Positions 38,743-48,065 of a DNA stretch of 64,000 nt are shown here, piece after piece. This DNA comes from Isochrysis galbana (Eukaryota; Haptophyta; Isochrysidales; Isochrysidaceae), in NCBI GenBank assembly GCA_018136815.1, contig CM030944.1, positions 2,253,345-2,317,344 on the forward strand, in the 5' to 3' direction. Numbering within the stretch: position 1 is the first letter of the stretch; the number at the start of each line of letters is the position of its first letter. The notes beneath the pieces were generated by a model. The model did not search any database. It was not told the DNA's origin and saw nothing but the letters and a program-made list of their open reading frames with translations. The position numbers and the translations under genes were made by a program.

Positions 38743-40545
38743 CTAAGCTGGAAGTTGCACTTTGCCCTCTTGGATTTGTTGCAACAACTCTGGAGTAACC
38801 TCGCCCATATCCTCAACGCTTGTTGACCCGTCTGCATTTGCACGTACATACTGTAAGTTCTGCATACCCTTAGATGATTCCACCGAGCCTTTCGCAGGAA
38901 TAGCCCCGGGCAGCCTGATCTCATTTGGCACGCTTCCAACGCTCCACACGTCAGCAAGCTTGCGCATCATCTGTGAGATACGCTCGCGGAGCTCTGGCAA
39001 CGCAGATGCTAGCTCATAGGCCCGCGCCAAGGTCACCGACGCCTCGCGAGTACGCCCCTCCGAGAAGAGGGCGTCACCAATGATATAGCCGACCTCTGCG
39101 TCCGGCATCTCGAGAGCTCCAGCCATCGAAAGTCGTCGGGCAGCGATGCGCGCAAAATGCGACGAGCCACTGTGCAATGCCGTGCGGATCTCCGTGAGCG
39201 CCTCTTCAGCTTGGTGCGACGCATTCAAGGCGATGCCCAGATTGTAGTGGGCGCCGGCCTCCGGCGCCATGCGACGGATCCGGTCGTCGGTCTGTGGATG
39301 GAGCTCAAGCACGCGCCGGAAGCTGGCCGCCGCCTCCTTGTGTTTTCCGAGATTGAGCTCGGTGACGCCAAGGTTGTTGTGGAAAAGAATTGCAGTTGGC
39401 TCCATTGCCACTGCCTTCTTGAAGTGCTCTCGAGCCTCATCGTATCGCTTCGATTCGAGTTCGATGTTGCCCAGCTCATAGTGCGGCCAAGCGTAAGTGG
39501 GTGCAAGGCGCGCCGCCTTCTCGTACGACTTCCGGGCTTTGCTTATGTCGCGCGCCTCCGCGTCGGTCATGTACTTCTCCTTCTTGCCCCACTCCTCGCT
39601 GACTAGAGCGCGGAGCATCGTGTCTCCGCCCTCATCATCCCGGAGGGATGCGTCCAGACCATCCACCAACAGCCGATCCAGACCTGTGTCAATTCTGGAG
39701 AGTCCCCAACGCACAGTGAAAGCCGAAGCTGCTGGCCACTTCCTCGACTTGATATCCGACACCAATTGACGTAGCTCATCAATATATTCGAGGGAGCTTG
39801 TAAAATTGACAATGGGCCTCAGAGCGCTGTGTGCGGGAAAGAAGTCCGGGCTGGTCAGGGTTCGGTAGCACCCGCAGTCCTCGTTATTTCGAGATTGGCA
39901 ACGCCTCAACTCCTTCTGTATGAGCTGTCCGTTTGTGGGTGCATACGCCTCACCGTCAGGGCGCACGGCTTCGAGGATCCGGCGGAGCAACGGATGTCCG
40001 GGTTCGGCCACACTCATGAGTGACGTCGAGATGACGTGGTGCGAGAGGCTGTTGCCCCGCGCATCGGTCACTTCCCACTTTTCCACAGGCTCCTCAAATA
40101 GTTGAAGCACTGCCCCTTCAGGTAGCGTGGCGAACTCCTGGAAGGATTCCATGTCCACATCAGCAAAGACGCCGCCATGCGCATGGAGCACCAGATAGAC
40201 AGCGACCTCCTCTCGCTGTAGGTTTGTTGGTAGCGCCTTGAAGGTATCTGCGAGCCAGGGATAGCTCTGCTCGAGCAGCTGGTTGATGGACTGCTCGTCC
40301 CACACGCGGCGGCTCCACTGAGGGTTGTGCTTGAGCCACGAGGAAGAGAGCTTGGTGAGGTGGGCAGGCAGAGAGCTCTCTCCACGCCAGGCGATCTGGT
40401 GGAGTGTCTGGGGGCGCGAGGTGGTTGGCACGTCGTCGGCGCACTCGGGCTGTCGCTGGATGTATAGTACGCCGCGGTGCGCCTGCGCCGCGGCTAGCAC
40501 GGGCAGGGAGAGGCCCAACGCGACAGAGAGCGCGGCGGGCGCCAT
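38743..40545 (-). CDS. GT32-type glycosyltransferase fused to TPR domain
   Basis: A 600-residue single-exon protein from the ATG at 40545. A signal peptide (MAPAALSVALGLSLPVLAAA) directs it to the secretory pathway. Residues about 45-280 are a glycosyltransferase family 32 (OCH1-like, DXD) domain: TLHQIAW, WLKHNPQWSRRVWD, YPWLADTFKALP, REEVAVYLVLHAHGGVFADV and the metal-binding DVD at 129-131. Such enzymes transfer mannose or galactose from nucleotide sugars in the Golgi. From about residue 330 there are at least four tetratricopeptide repeats (KSYEKAARLAPTYAWPHYEL, GNIELESKRYDEAREHFKKA, NLGVTELNLGKHKEAAASF, HYNLGIALNASHQAEEALTE). TPRs bind protein partners. The fusion is unusual: TPRs are normally on O-GlcNAc transferases. 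The C-terminal 60 residues have no repeats. Sense-strand leader is CT-rich. Confidence 0.85.
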   Translation of the reverse strand: MAPAALSVALGLSLPVLAAAQAHRGVLYIQRQPECADDVPTTSRPQTLHQIAWRGESSLPAHLTKLSSSWLKHNPQWSRRVWDEQSINQLLEQSYPWLADTFKALPTNLQREEVAVYLVLHAHGGVFADVDMESFQEFATLPEGAVLQLFEEPVEKWEVTDARGNSLSHHVISTSLMSVAEPGHPLLRRILEAVRPDGEAYAPTNGQLIQKELRRCQSRNNEDCGCYRTLTSPDFFPAHSALRPIVNFTSSLEYIDELRQLVSDIKSRKWPAASAFTVRWGLSRIDTGLDRLLVDGLDASLRDDEGGDTMLRALVSEEWGKKEKYMTDAEARDISKARKSYEKAARLAPTYAWPHYELGNIELESKRYDEAREHFKKAVAMEPTAILFHNNLGVTELNLGKHKEAAASFRRVLELHPQTDDRIRRMAPEAGAHYNLGIALNASHQAEEALTEIRTALHSGSSHFARIAARRLSMAGALEMPDAEVGYIIGDALFSEGRTREASVTLARAYELASALPELRERISQMMRKLADVWSVGSVPNEIRLPGAIPAKGSVESSKGMQNLQYVRANADGSTSVEDMGEVTPELLQQIQEGKVQLPA

Positions 40546-41737
40546 GCGAGGATGCTTAGAAGGGACAAGAGGGGGGCCTAAGGGGGGGAGGGCCGGGGGA
40601 GAAGAAGGGCAGTGTCAAACCACGAGCGAGAAAGAAAGAAGATGTGGAGTGAGGAGAATCAGAAGGACAAGAGGGGGGGGGGAGAAGGAGGGAATAGACC
40701 GAGGTAGAGAGAGAGAGAGGGAGAAAACAGGAGAGAGATCGAGGCGGAGGAGGGTAGGGAAGAGAGGGCGAAAGGAGAGAGAGATGATAGGAATGGGGGG
40801 CAGGAGATAGGCAAAATGAGGCCTTTTCGCGCGGCGAGGGCGCAGAGCTGGCGACTCCCCCCCCCCCCCCCCCCCCCCCCCCCTCGCCCCCCCGCCAGGG
40901 CCTTCCCCCGCCCCCGCCCGCCCGCCCGCCCGTCGCATATTGTACCCCACAGCCACAAAAAAAGCAAGGACGGCACGGCGGGCACACGTTCACGTCTGGC
41001 TGCCCGGTCTAGCATTAAATTCGTGTAGAGCTCTAGAGTAGAGTACAGTACAAATCTTTGGTAGCTGTAGAAGCTGCCGCTTCGTGTGCGTCTGACAAAC
41101 AGGCAAGCAGGATAGAAGGATAGAAGGAACGAAACGAGAACCTGAATCCTAGGTCGCTAGGGACAAACCCTACCAACCTAGATGTGCCTGAGCTTCACTG
41201 TCGTATTCCATACGATGACAGACTTTTACCTATAACCTGTGGGTTATTTTAAGCCTTAAGGTCTCGTCGATTGGTGTTCCGCCTCTTCTCTTACTTTCTC
41301 TCGATGTCATCAAATGTTCCATGACCGTCTTTCGTCTTCTCTCGTCCATCGGTCGTAGCTCCCCAGCGAGGTCTGCCCTCGTTGTGCCGACCCCTCTGTC
41401 GCATGTCACAGTGTGAGATTTTGGTACCAATAAAACAACTGAGCGTTAGTACCACTACTCTCACTAGCCCGGCACCAACACGACAGCCCACAGCGCACCT
41501 GCCCGTACACCTTGGCGCGTGCTGTTGACACAGATACATATTCCTATGCACCCCTCCAAATCTCCCCCCTCGCAAGCCCCCGGCTCTCATTCTAACTCCC
41601 CACAAGTTAAAATGAGGGAAAACCCATTGAGGCGGACCGGTCGACGCCGGCCGACTCTCCGGGAAAAAGCACCGGGGGGGGGGGGGAGGAACCTCTCGTC
41701 GTGAAGAGGAACGGCCCTTACAGCTCTCGCCGCGAGC
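40546..41737. other. CT-rich leader, poly-C tract and intergenic DNA
   Basis: 40560-40815 is purine-rich on the plus strand; 40857-40883 is a poly-C run. 41440-41495 (gagcgttagtaccactactc, caccaacacgacag) resembles 47595-47645. No gene is supported. Confidence 0.5.
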
Positions 41738-42107
41738 GTGTCGCATTCGCGATGTCTCAGAGGCAAAAAGAAATAACAGTAAAAGAAAAACAGTAAACAG
41801 TAAAAAGAACAGAGGAAGAAAGAAGAAGAAAAGTGAAAAAGAAGAGAAAAAAACCCAGAGTATATAGGGCGGTTCTCAGCCCTTCCCATCGGCCCTATGG
41901 CTACGTAAACTCTCACGTGGCATAGTGGTTCAACCCACCGCCTCCACCAACCTTTTGCTCTGGGTCGCGAGTTCGAGTCCGGACGGAGCGCTCTGCAGTT
42001 CGAGCCCCGCTCCTTCTCCTCTCCGCTCTTCTTCTACAGTTAAATTCCACGCTCTTCTTCTACCGTTAGAAATCCTGCCTCTTCCTACCGTTAAAATTCT
42101 GCACTCC
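41738..42107 (+). mobile_element. tRNA-derived SINE-like repeat
   Basis: Purine-rich head, ccctatggctacgtaaactc, A-box-like tggcatagtgg (41919-41929), B-box-like gttcgagtcc (41972-41981), and a second B-like gttcgagcccc at 41999-42009. A tail of repeated cttcttctac(a/c)gttaaa units follows. Box spacing is that of a tRNA. A third, diverged copy lies at 13394-13757. Confidence 0.65.
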
Positions 42108-42281
42108 GTCTACCGTTAAAATCCTGCCTCCGTCGCCTTGCCAAGACATTTCCTCTGCCTTCCTGCCGACTTCCTTGCCAGTTCCTTCCGCCCCGGTTTC
42201 CCGCTTGTCTCGAAAAACGGTTTCACCGCATTACGACCAAGCTTAGTGGGGAAACTCCTCGTCCAATTCCGTTACCCGAAA

Positions 42282-42445
42282 ATCTCGTTCATCTCGTCGG
42301 GCCATCAAGGCCATCTCGTTCATCTCGTCGGGCCCCAGGGCCATCTCGTTCATCTCGTCGGGCCATCAAGGCCATCTCGTTCATCTCGTCGTCGGGCCAT
42401 CAGGCCATCTCGTTACATCTCGTTCATCTCGTTACAATCCAAGCT
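42282..42445 (+). repeat. Minisatellite (about 31 bp)
   Basis: Tandem units of ctcgttcatctcgtcgggcc followed by atcaaggccat or ccagggccat, about four copies plus shorter catctcgtt repeats. It recurs in the second duplicate at 43072-43235. Confidence 0.85.
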
Positions 42446-42527
42446 GCGGCTTTGATTTCCACAATTTAGAGACATAAGGATTCCGCTTGCAGAAGGCTCG
42501 CGAGGACGCTCGTGATTAAGTCGGGGG

Positions 42528-43253
42528 GTGTCGCATTCGCGATGTCTCAGAGGCAAAAAGAAATAACAGTAAAAGAAAAACAGTAAACAGTAAAAAGAAC
42601 AGAGGAAGAAAGAAGAAGAAAAGTGAAAAAGAAGAGAAAAAAACCCAGAGTATATAGGGCGGTTCTCAGCCCTTCCCATCGGCCCTATGGCTACGTAAAC
42701 TCTCACGTGGCATAGTGGTTCAACCCACCGCCTCCACCAACCTTTTGCTCTGGGTCGCGAGTTCGAGTCCGGACGGAGCGCTCTGCAGTTCGAGCCCCGC
42801 TCCTTCTCCTCTCCGCTCTTCTTCTACAGTTAAATTCCACGCTCTTCTTCTACCGTTAGAAATCCTGCCTCTTCCTACCGTTAAAATTCTGCACTCCGTC
42901 TACCGTTAAAATCCTGCCTCCGTCGCCTTGCCAAGACATTTCCTCTGCCTTCCTGCCGACTTCCTTGCCAGTTCCTTCCGCCCCGGTTTCCCGCTTGTCT
43001 CGAAAAACGGTTTCACCGCATTACGACCAAGCTTAGTGGGGAAACTCCTCGTCCAATTCCGTTACCCGAAAATCTCGTTCATCTCGTCGGGCCATCAAGG
43101 CCATCTCGTTCATCTCGTCGGGCCCCAGGGCCATCTCGTTCATCTCGTCGGGCCATCAAGGCCATCTCGTTCATCTCGTCGTCGGGCCATCAGGCCATCT
43201 CGTTACATCTCGTTCATCTCGTTACAATCCAAGCTGCGGCTTTGATTTCCACA
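42528..43253 (+). repeat. 726-bp direct duplication, copy 2
   Basis: Same order and content as 41738-42463, with its own SINE-like head (42528-42897) and minisatellite. Confidence 0.9.
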
Positions 43254-43689
43254 GAGCGGTCCTCGAGGAATAAAAGACTGCGCCTCGAGATACCTGCCAC
43301 AAGGGTTCTCGTAGGCGTCTTGAGCCTCTCCCTCCTCATCTCCCACCTGTCGCCAGCCGCCCCTCTCCGCCCGTTTGCTTATGCAAACGGGTCTCATTTC
43401 TTACCGCACTCCATCGGGGGGGGGTGCAAAACCCCCCCTCTCCCTCTCTCCATTCTCCTCCTCCTGTGTCCCTGCGGCGCGTCGCCATGCGGCGCGCCAC
43501 GGCCTGCTCTCAGAGGTCCTTTGGGGGCTCCCAGAGGGCCAGCCAGGGCAGCTCAGGGGGCAGTGGAGGCTGGGGCTCAGCCCCTGGCCCCCCCTGCCTC
43601 TCCCACGCTTGCCTCGCTGGCCATGGGAGCCGCCCAGAGGCATCTGTCTGCCTGGCGACCAGGGAAGGGGGGGGGGTCAGCTCGAGGGC

Positions 43690-43885
43690 AGGCCCACGCA
43701 GGGCGTGGGAGTGCGAATCACGGCCCGCGCCCACTAGGGGTCTGGGCCAGTGTGGTGATTGCCCAGCCCCTGCCAAAGGGCAGGGGCTGTGGTTGATTGT
43801 ACGGGCCCACCCCTGGGGGTGTCCGCGATGGAGAGAGGGGGGCGCGAGGCCCCCATTGACCCCCACTTATAAAAGTAGGTTGAGA
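43690..43885 (+). repeat. Dispersed repeat, partner at 3170-3360
   Basis: Contains cggcccgcgcccactagggg, a gcccctgcc/ggcaggggc stem, cccccattgacccccacttat and the imperfect dyad acttataaaagt (43865-43876), in the same order as 3170-3360. Confidence 0.65.
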
Positions 43886-44009
43886 TTCTGGTACCAAAAG
43901 GTGACAATAAGGGCTCGCTCCAGCGGCTATCTCCCCGGGTGCCGGGGACTTAGCCGCTGCAGCGGCCGCAGAGGCCCGCCGCGCGCCGCTCCCCTCCCCC
44001 CCCTTCGTC

Positions 44010-44135
44010 CCGTGAAATCAACGCGAAACTATGCACAACTTGACACAAAACTTCAGGGCTCGGTGCGAAACTTCCGCAAAACTTTTGCACAAAACTTTGG
44101 GGGTTCGGACGCAAAACTCTTACCCGGCCCTAATT
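44010..44135 (-). repeat. Diverged retroelement 5' module
   Basis: On the minus strand, tagggccgggtaagagttttg and repeated aagttttg(t/c)g words parallel gggcccggccagagtttcgc and the aaatttcg words of 54070-54200, 55228-55483 and 56521-56805. Confidence 0.4.
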
Positions 44136-44192
44136 CGTGCCACAATCCAGAGTGTGCTTGTCCAAATATTCAGAGTATATCCCCCTCCCCAA

Positions 44193-44510
44193 TCACCAAT
44201 CACCTGAAGGCGTCGTCTTCACAGACCCCAAGTTATACTTGGGCTTGCACACACCGTCCTCAATCTTCAGATTGCCTTGACATGCCCCCATAATGTCACT
44301 TGAAGTACATTGACCGTCCACCAACTTGACGTCGCTACCCACACAGGTGCCCATATTACCCAACATCTTATTCAACCCGCTTAAATCACCGTCACAATCT
44401 TTTGTGCACTGCGCGATACACTTGCCATTGATGAGCTTGACATTGCTCCCCGTACAGACTCCAACGTCATCCAGCGGCTCAGTGCAGCCGCCGATATTCC
44501 CAGTTGTAAT
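44193..44510 (-). pseudogene. Cys-rich repeat protein fragment
   Basis: About 105 codons open on the minus strand with a stop just 5' and no initiating Met at the start. The product has repeated units of the form VC-TGSNVKLINGKC, TCVGSDVKLVDGQC and ACQGNLKIEDGVC, each with a pair of cysteines, plus CTKDCDGDLSGLN. It looks like a secreted or surface Cys-knot-type repeat protein. Base composition is more AT-rich than the neighbours, which may mean viral or transferred origin. The family is not recognised. Confidence 0.5.
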
Positions 44511-44804
44511 TATTTTTTATTATTAGTTCATCAGCTGACACCAACTTCGACTTCGAGCTTACACTGACATCAGTAGCTGATGTTAGCTGATGAGGTCCAT
44601 CAGCCGATATCACCTCAAACCTCAAAGGCTCTGAGCAAGTAGAATTTCAGCTGCTGATAATATCACAATGACTTACTTGTGTCTTTGCTGCAAAAATAAA
44701 TACAAGAAAACGCCACGCTTCTGTCCGATAACGATAACGGCCCCCCCCGTGGCTCAGGTGGCGCATTGAGAGTGCAGTGTGTGCAGTGTGCTGGCTCTAA
44801 GTAT

Positions 44805-44822
44805 CTATCGTTTTAACGATAG
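44805..44822. repeat. Palindrome ctatcgttttaacgatag
   Basis: Arms CTATCGTT and AACGATAG are exact complements around tt. It is the same palindrome as 44901-44918 and nearly that at 26819-26836. No ATGGAGCGC follows this one. Confidence 0.85.
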
Positions 44823-44900
44823 ATAGGTAGGTGGCATTGATAGTGCAGGTTGGCAGTAGGGGAGGAGGGTAGCCGGCGCGCCGGCGCGCGCTCCAAGTCT

Positions 44901-44918
44901 CTATCGTTTTAACGATAG
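44901..44918. repeat. Palindrome ctatcgttttaacgatag plus degenerate MERA start
   Basis: On the minus strand the palindrome is followed by agacttGGAGCGCGCGCC, i.e. the usual ATGGAGCGCGC with the start codon changed to TTG. This is a dead family member. Confidence 0.75.
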
Positions 44919-45184
44919 TAGATAGATGCAGATAAAAAGTAGTTGGTAGTCGTGCGCATAGTCGCGCAAAAATTTGTCGTTTGAGCTGTCTAAGAAGGCT
45001 TCGCCACATGGAGCAAAAGGAATGGTGGTGCAGATGTGCAGATGATGCATCACAGCCACGAGGATTTGCCGCACGAGTGCAGTATGCGCGGGTCATCAGT
45101 GCCATAGGGGCGGCCGGGCGGCAGTAGCCATGGCGAATGAAGGTGCAGACCTAGTGTTCGTGCTAGCGTTGCTTGAGATCAATC

Positions 45185-46144
45185 TCACAACTCATATGTG
45201 CCCAATCTTTGGAATTCACCTCCTCTCCGGGCGGTTCGGATCTCGAAGCTCGATAGATTACGGCTTGAGTATTCGTGCGCCCGCTGCGGACGCACCACCA
45301 GCAGCACCGCGCGCACCAGACGCATGCACATAATGTCAATGGAGCGAGGGCGGAAAACAACGCAGCTGACAAGGACCACGAGCGCCAAAAAGAGCATCCC
45401 ACCCAAGCTAGTGGTGCGGCGATGTTGATGTGGTTCAAGTCCGGCTCGGTCTTCGGGCGTGTGGGTGCCGCTGTCGTCATGGGAGTGCGCGGTAGGCAAG
45501 GAAGCCAACGCCGAGTGAGAGGCAAAGCCAGGACCCCTGGTCCTCGCCGCCAGCGCTCCACTACCCCTACCAGTAGATGTACAGCCAGTGAGACCGCATG
45601 GGACGGTCGAGTGGTGAGGTGCGTTGGCTTGTTGAGCAGCGATAGGAGGCTTCGCATGAGGGCTATGTTCATGATGCAAAACCTCACCCAGCGTTGATGG
45701 AGGGTTGCCGTTTGATGAGACGGGTTGAGGCGAGTCAGATGGCAGCCACGCATGCAGCGGAGCAGTAGGCGGCGGGTGCGGTTCTGGCGGCAACGGCGAG
45801 GGGGGCGGGGGAGGCGATGGCTCTGGGACCTTGGGCATCGGTAGTGGATAGCTAGGCGTTGATGGCGGCTGTGCCTTGGGATGTGGAGGTGGAGGAGGCG
45901 ACGGCTCAGGCGAGATGGGTGCCGGAGGAGGAGGAGGAGATGGCTCACGCTCACGCAATAACGGCGATGTAGGAGGAGGAGAAAGAGGAGGCGATGCCTC
46001 TTGCTCTAGCCATCGTTCTACACTCCGTGCAAAGGCGAAGAGAGCAGGCTGAACGAGGCGACTGACAGACGCAGCAACCCTGTGCGCCTCGCGCGAGCCA
46101 AGTCCAAGTGCTGGAGGCGCTGGGGGAGAGACGAAAGGCACCAT
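45185..46144 (-). CDS. Proline-rich single-pass membrane protein
   Basis: A 319-residue frame from the ATG at 46144. The N-terminal 55 residues are helical (REAHRVAASVSRLVQPALFA, FARSVERWLEQEA). Residues about 50-130 are Pro-rich with PSPPPPP runs typical of extracellular or wall-associated algal proteins. A transmembrane segment (GMLFLALVVLVSCVVF) lies near residue 247, followed by a basic tail. No catalytic domain is seen. Pro runs may bind actin regulators, or be glycosylated if lumenal. It is divergent from the gene at 46486, with about 340 bp between start codons. Confidence 0.5.
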   Translation of the reverse strand: MVPFVSPPAPPALGLGSREAHRVAASVSRLVQPALFAFARSVERWLEQEASPPLSPPPTSPLLREREPSPPPPPAPISPEPSPPPPPHPKAQPPSTPSYPLPMPKVPEPSPPPPPSPLPPEPHPPPTAPLHAWLPSDSPQPVSSNGNPPSTLGEVLHHEHSPHAKPPIAAQQANAPHHSTVPCGLTGCTSTGRGSGALAARTRGPGFASHSALASLPTAHSHDDSGTHTPEDRAGLEPHQHRRTTSLGGMLFLALVVLVSCVVFRPRSIDIMCMRLVRAVLLVVRPQRAHEYSSRNLSSFEIRTARRGGEFQRLGTYEL

Positions 46145-46485
46145 GCTCCAGGTGGCTCAACCCGACTCGCTGGCTGCGCTCCTCGCTGTTTGAAGCTGGC
46201 TGTGGCGGAATAGTAACACTCCCTTTGCTCCCAAGCCTCTCCCACCCCTTGGCCCTTCGCGCTCTCCCGCTCTCCAGCCACACGTTTCCTACTGCCTCCC
46301 TCCCCCCTCTCGCCACCTCGTTCCCGCTCGCTCGCTCCCTCGCCGTCTTCCTTTCTCCTACTCTAGAGCTCTAGAGTAGGAGCAGTGGTAGTAAGTAGTA
46401 AGTATGTACTCCCAAGAGACGCCGCCAGAGTTCTTTCGTTTCTAATTTTAAACGCGGAGAGCCTTTCTCGGAGAGAGAGATCGAG
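46145..46485. promoter_or_regulatory. Divergent intergenic promoter region
   Basis: Separates two head-to-head starts. CT-rich on the plus strand near 46290-46360 and carrying the perfect palindrome ctctagagctctagag (46363-46378). No TATA box is evident. Bidirectional promoter activity is an inference from layout. Confidence 0.4.
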
Positions 46486-47262
46486 ATGCAGCTGTCCTTG
46501 CTTCTCTGCCTGCTGCCTTCTACTGCGCTGGGCGCGTTGATCAGGCCAGTTGCCGGTGGATCTTCATGGCGGGCGATCACTCGCCGCCGTTCCGACTGCC
46601 CCGTGCTCGTCACCTCTGGCGCGAAGGAGACACTGGTCCGAGAACTGCGCTACAGCTTTGTGCCGAGCACTGCCGCACAGGATGCCATGGCGGAGCTGGC
46701 GGCCACGCCGGCTGCGGTCCCATCGGATGCGCTTTTGCCTTGCATCGGTCGCTTCAGACTTCTTGCGCATCAAATTCTGGCAGCCAAGTTGAAGGAGGCT
46801 CGTGCACCTCTTGAGACAGCCAAACTCGTTGTTTCTCCTGAGGGAGCGCTCACAGTGGAGCTTGATCTTTTTGTTGGAGGTGCAGTCGTCGGGCTGCGTC
46901 TAAAAGGGATTATCAGCGCGACAGACAAGGCCAGGCAACTCAAATTGAGCTTGCAGAGCGCCGAGTGGTTCGAGCCGAATGAAGAGTTCGGCGTTTCTCG
47001 TCAGATTGGGCTTGCGCGTGAAAAGTTTGATGGGACACTTGCAAGATTACCCTATGAGACCACATTAAACCTTTCTTTTTCAGAAGATGATCTGTGTATC
47101 ATGCGCGATGACGTCGCCCCAGAGTCATCCATCGTGCTTCAGCGCATCCAAGGATCGAAGGAAGCGGATGCCGCCATGGCTGCGGCGATGGCCCGAGCTG
47201 CTGCAGGTAAGAGAGGCTCAGTTGCCTTTGATGACAAGGGCCAATACCTTGGAGAAAGCTGA
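46486..47262 (+). CDS. Secreted or plastid-targeted fibrillin-like protein
   Basis: A 258-residue protein. It has a signal peptide (MQLSLLLCLLPSTALGALIR) followed by a basic stretch (WRAITRRRSDCP), the layout of bipartite plastid targeting in algae with complex plastids. The body is mainly beta-strand: AKLVVSPEGALTVELDLFVG, AVVGLRLKGIIS. It ends with TTLNLSFSEDDLCIMRDD, which recalls the C-terminal signature of plastid-lipid-associated (PAP/fibrillin) proteins, where a Leu/Arg-Ile pair follows an acidic turn. Fibrillins bind lipids in thylakoids and plastoglobules. The match is only suggestive. Length fits the family. Confidence 0.5.
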   Translation: MQLSLLLCLLPSTALGALIRPVAGGSSWRAITRRRSDCPVLVTSGAKETLVRELRYSFVPSTAAQDAMAELAATPAAVPSDALLPCIGRFRLLAHQILAAKLKEARAPLETAKLVVSPEGALTVELDLFVGGAVVGLRLKGIISATDKARQLKLSLQSAEWFEPNEEFGVSRQIGLAREKFDGTLARLPYETTLNLSFSEDDLCIMRDDVAPESSIVLQRIQGSKEADAAMAAAMARAAAGKRGSVAFDDKGQYLGES

Positions 47263-47477
47263 TTTTACAACCCTCATGGGCGATCATGAGTCCCCATCTG
47301 CCGTTGCATTCTACTTAGGGGCCGGCATACGTTGCAATCACGCCAGATCTTGAATTTGTGTTGGGCCGCGCGAACGGGACGAGGTTCCCACCCTTCGGCG
47401 CATGTAGGGGTAGGTAAAAATCCGTGAAAAAAATGCCCAAATACCAAATAGGTCGCAGAGATATGTCAACAACAACA

Positions 47478-47509
<32 letters not shown>

Positions 47510-47645
47510 AATAATAAGAAGAAGAAACTTTAAATATTCTCGCCTCGCGCGTGGCTGTGGGGTTAGCTACTGTAAGAAGAAGAAGAAGAAGACAACGCTG
47601 AGCATTAGTGCCGCTACTGCCACTAGCCATGCACCAACACGACAA
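47263..47645 (+). repeat. Microsatellites and TAATATTCTCGCC-end repeat
   Basis: (atg)n/(aat)n at 47478-47516 and (aga)n at 47574-47592. aaactttaaatattctcgcc at 47525-47544 is another end of the repeat seen at 8477 and 47646. 47595-47645 resembles 41440-41495. Confidence 0.6.
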
Positions 47646-48042
47646 AAAAACTTCTTAATAATCTCGCCGCACGCGCGACCCTGACCATCATTCATACAGC
47701 CACGCCCGCTTCCCTTAGCTCCCCCCCACCTACCTTGCGGCTCGTCCCCTCGTGCGCTACCTAGGGGCTGGGTGTATGAGGTTTCCAGTGGCAGACGGTG
47801 TGTTCCGATCCCCGATGGCTTTTCACTCCTCTACCTCCTGCACCATCGCCATTGGGCCATCGGCTGCTTCGTAGTCTCCCTTTGTGTTCGAGGGTCAGGT
47901 AGCTGTGCTCTACTGTATCCGAGGGCTATGGTCGGGTGGGTGAGCGGAGGTCGTTTGCCTTCATTTGGTACCCCTCGTTTCCAAATTACCAAATACGCGA
48001 TGTGTCGGTACAAAAAAAATCTTATTGTATTTGAGCAAGGGC

Positions 48043-48060
48043 AACTAAGTTTATACTTAG
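48043..48060. repeat. Palindrome aactaagtttatacttag
   Basis: Arms CTAAGT/ACTTAG around TTATA, 5 bp before the ATG at 48066. One of the best-preserved members of the series. Confidence 0.85.
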
Positions 48061-48065
48061 ACGCG

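Larger units (their letters stand above)
41738..42463 (+). repeat. 726-bp direct duplication, copy 1
   Basis: Essentially identical to 42528-43253 at an offset of 790 bp; I see no mismatch by eye. It contains the tRNA-derived SINE-like head and the catctcgtcgggcc minisatellite. The 64-bp spacer 42464-42527 is unique. Near-perfect identity means recent duplication or an assembly artefact. Confidence 0.9.
44511..45184. other. Intergenic with two palindromes
   Basis: tcagctga words repeat at 44530-44610. Two palindromes follow (44805-44822 and 44901-44918). A minus-strand frame at 44797-45105 is not convincing. Confidence 0.4.

Noticed and set aside
40816-41028. Arg/Pro-rich ORF 5' of the glycosyltransferase
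   Set aside because: Product of a poly-C and GC-rich tract with no start context or domain.
41919-41981. A functional tRNA gene at the A/B boxes
   Set aside because: T-stem and acceptor-stem pairing fail, and the segment is repeated with long non-tRNA flanks, so a SINE is the better reading.
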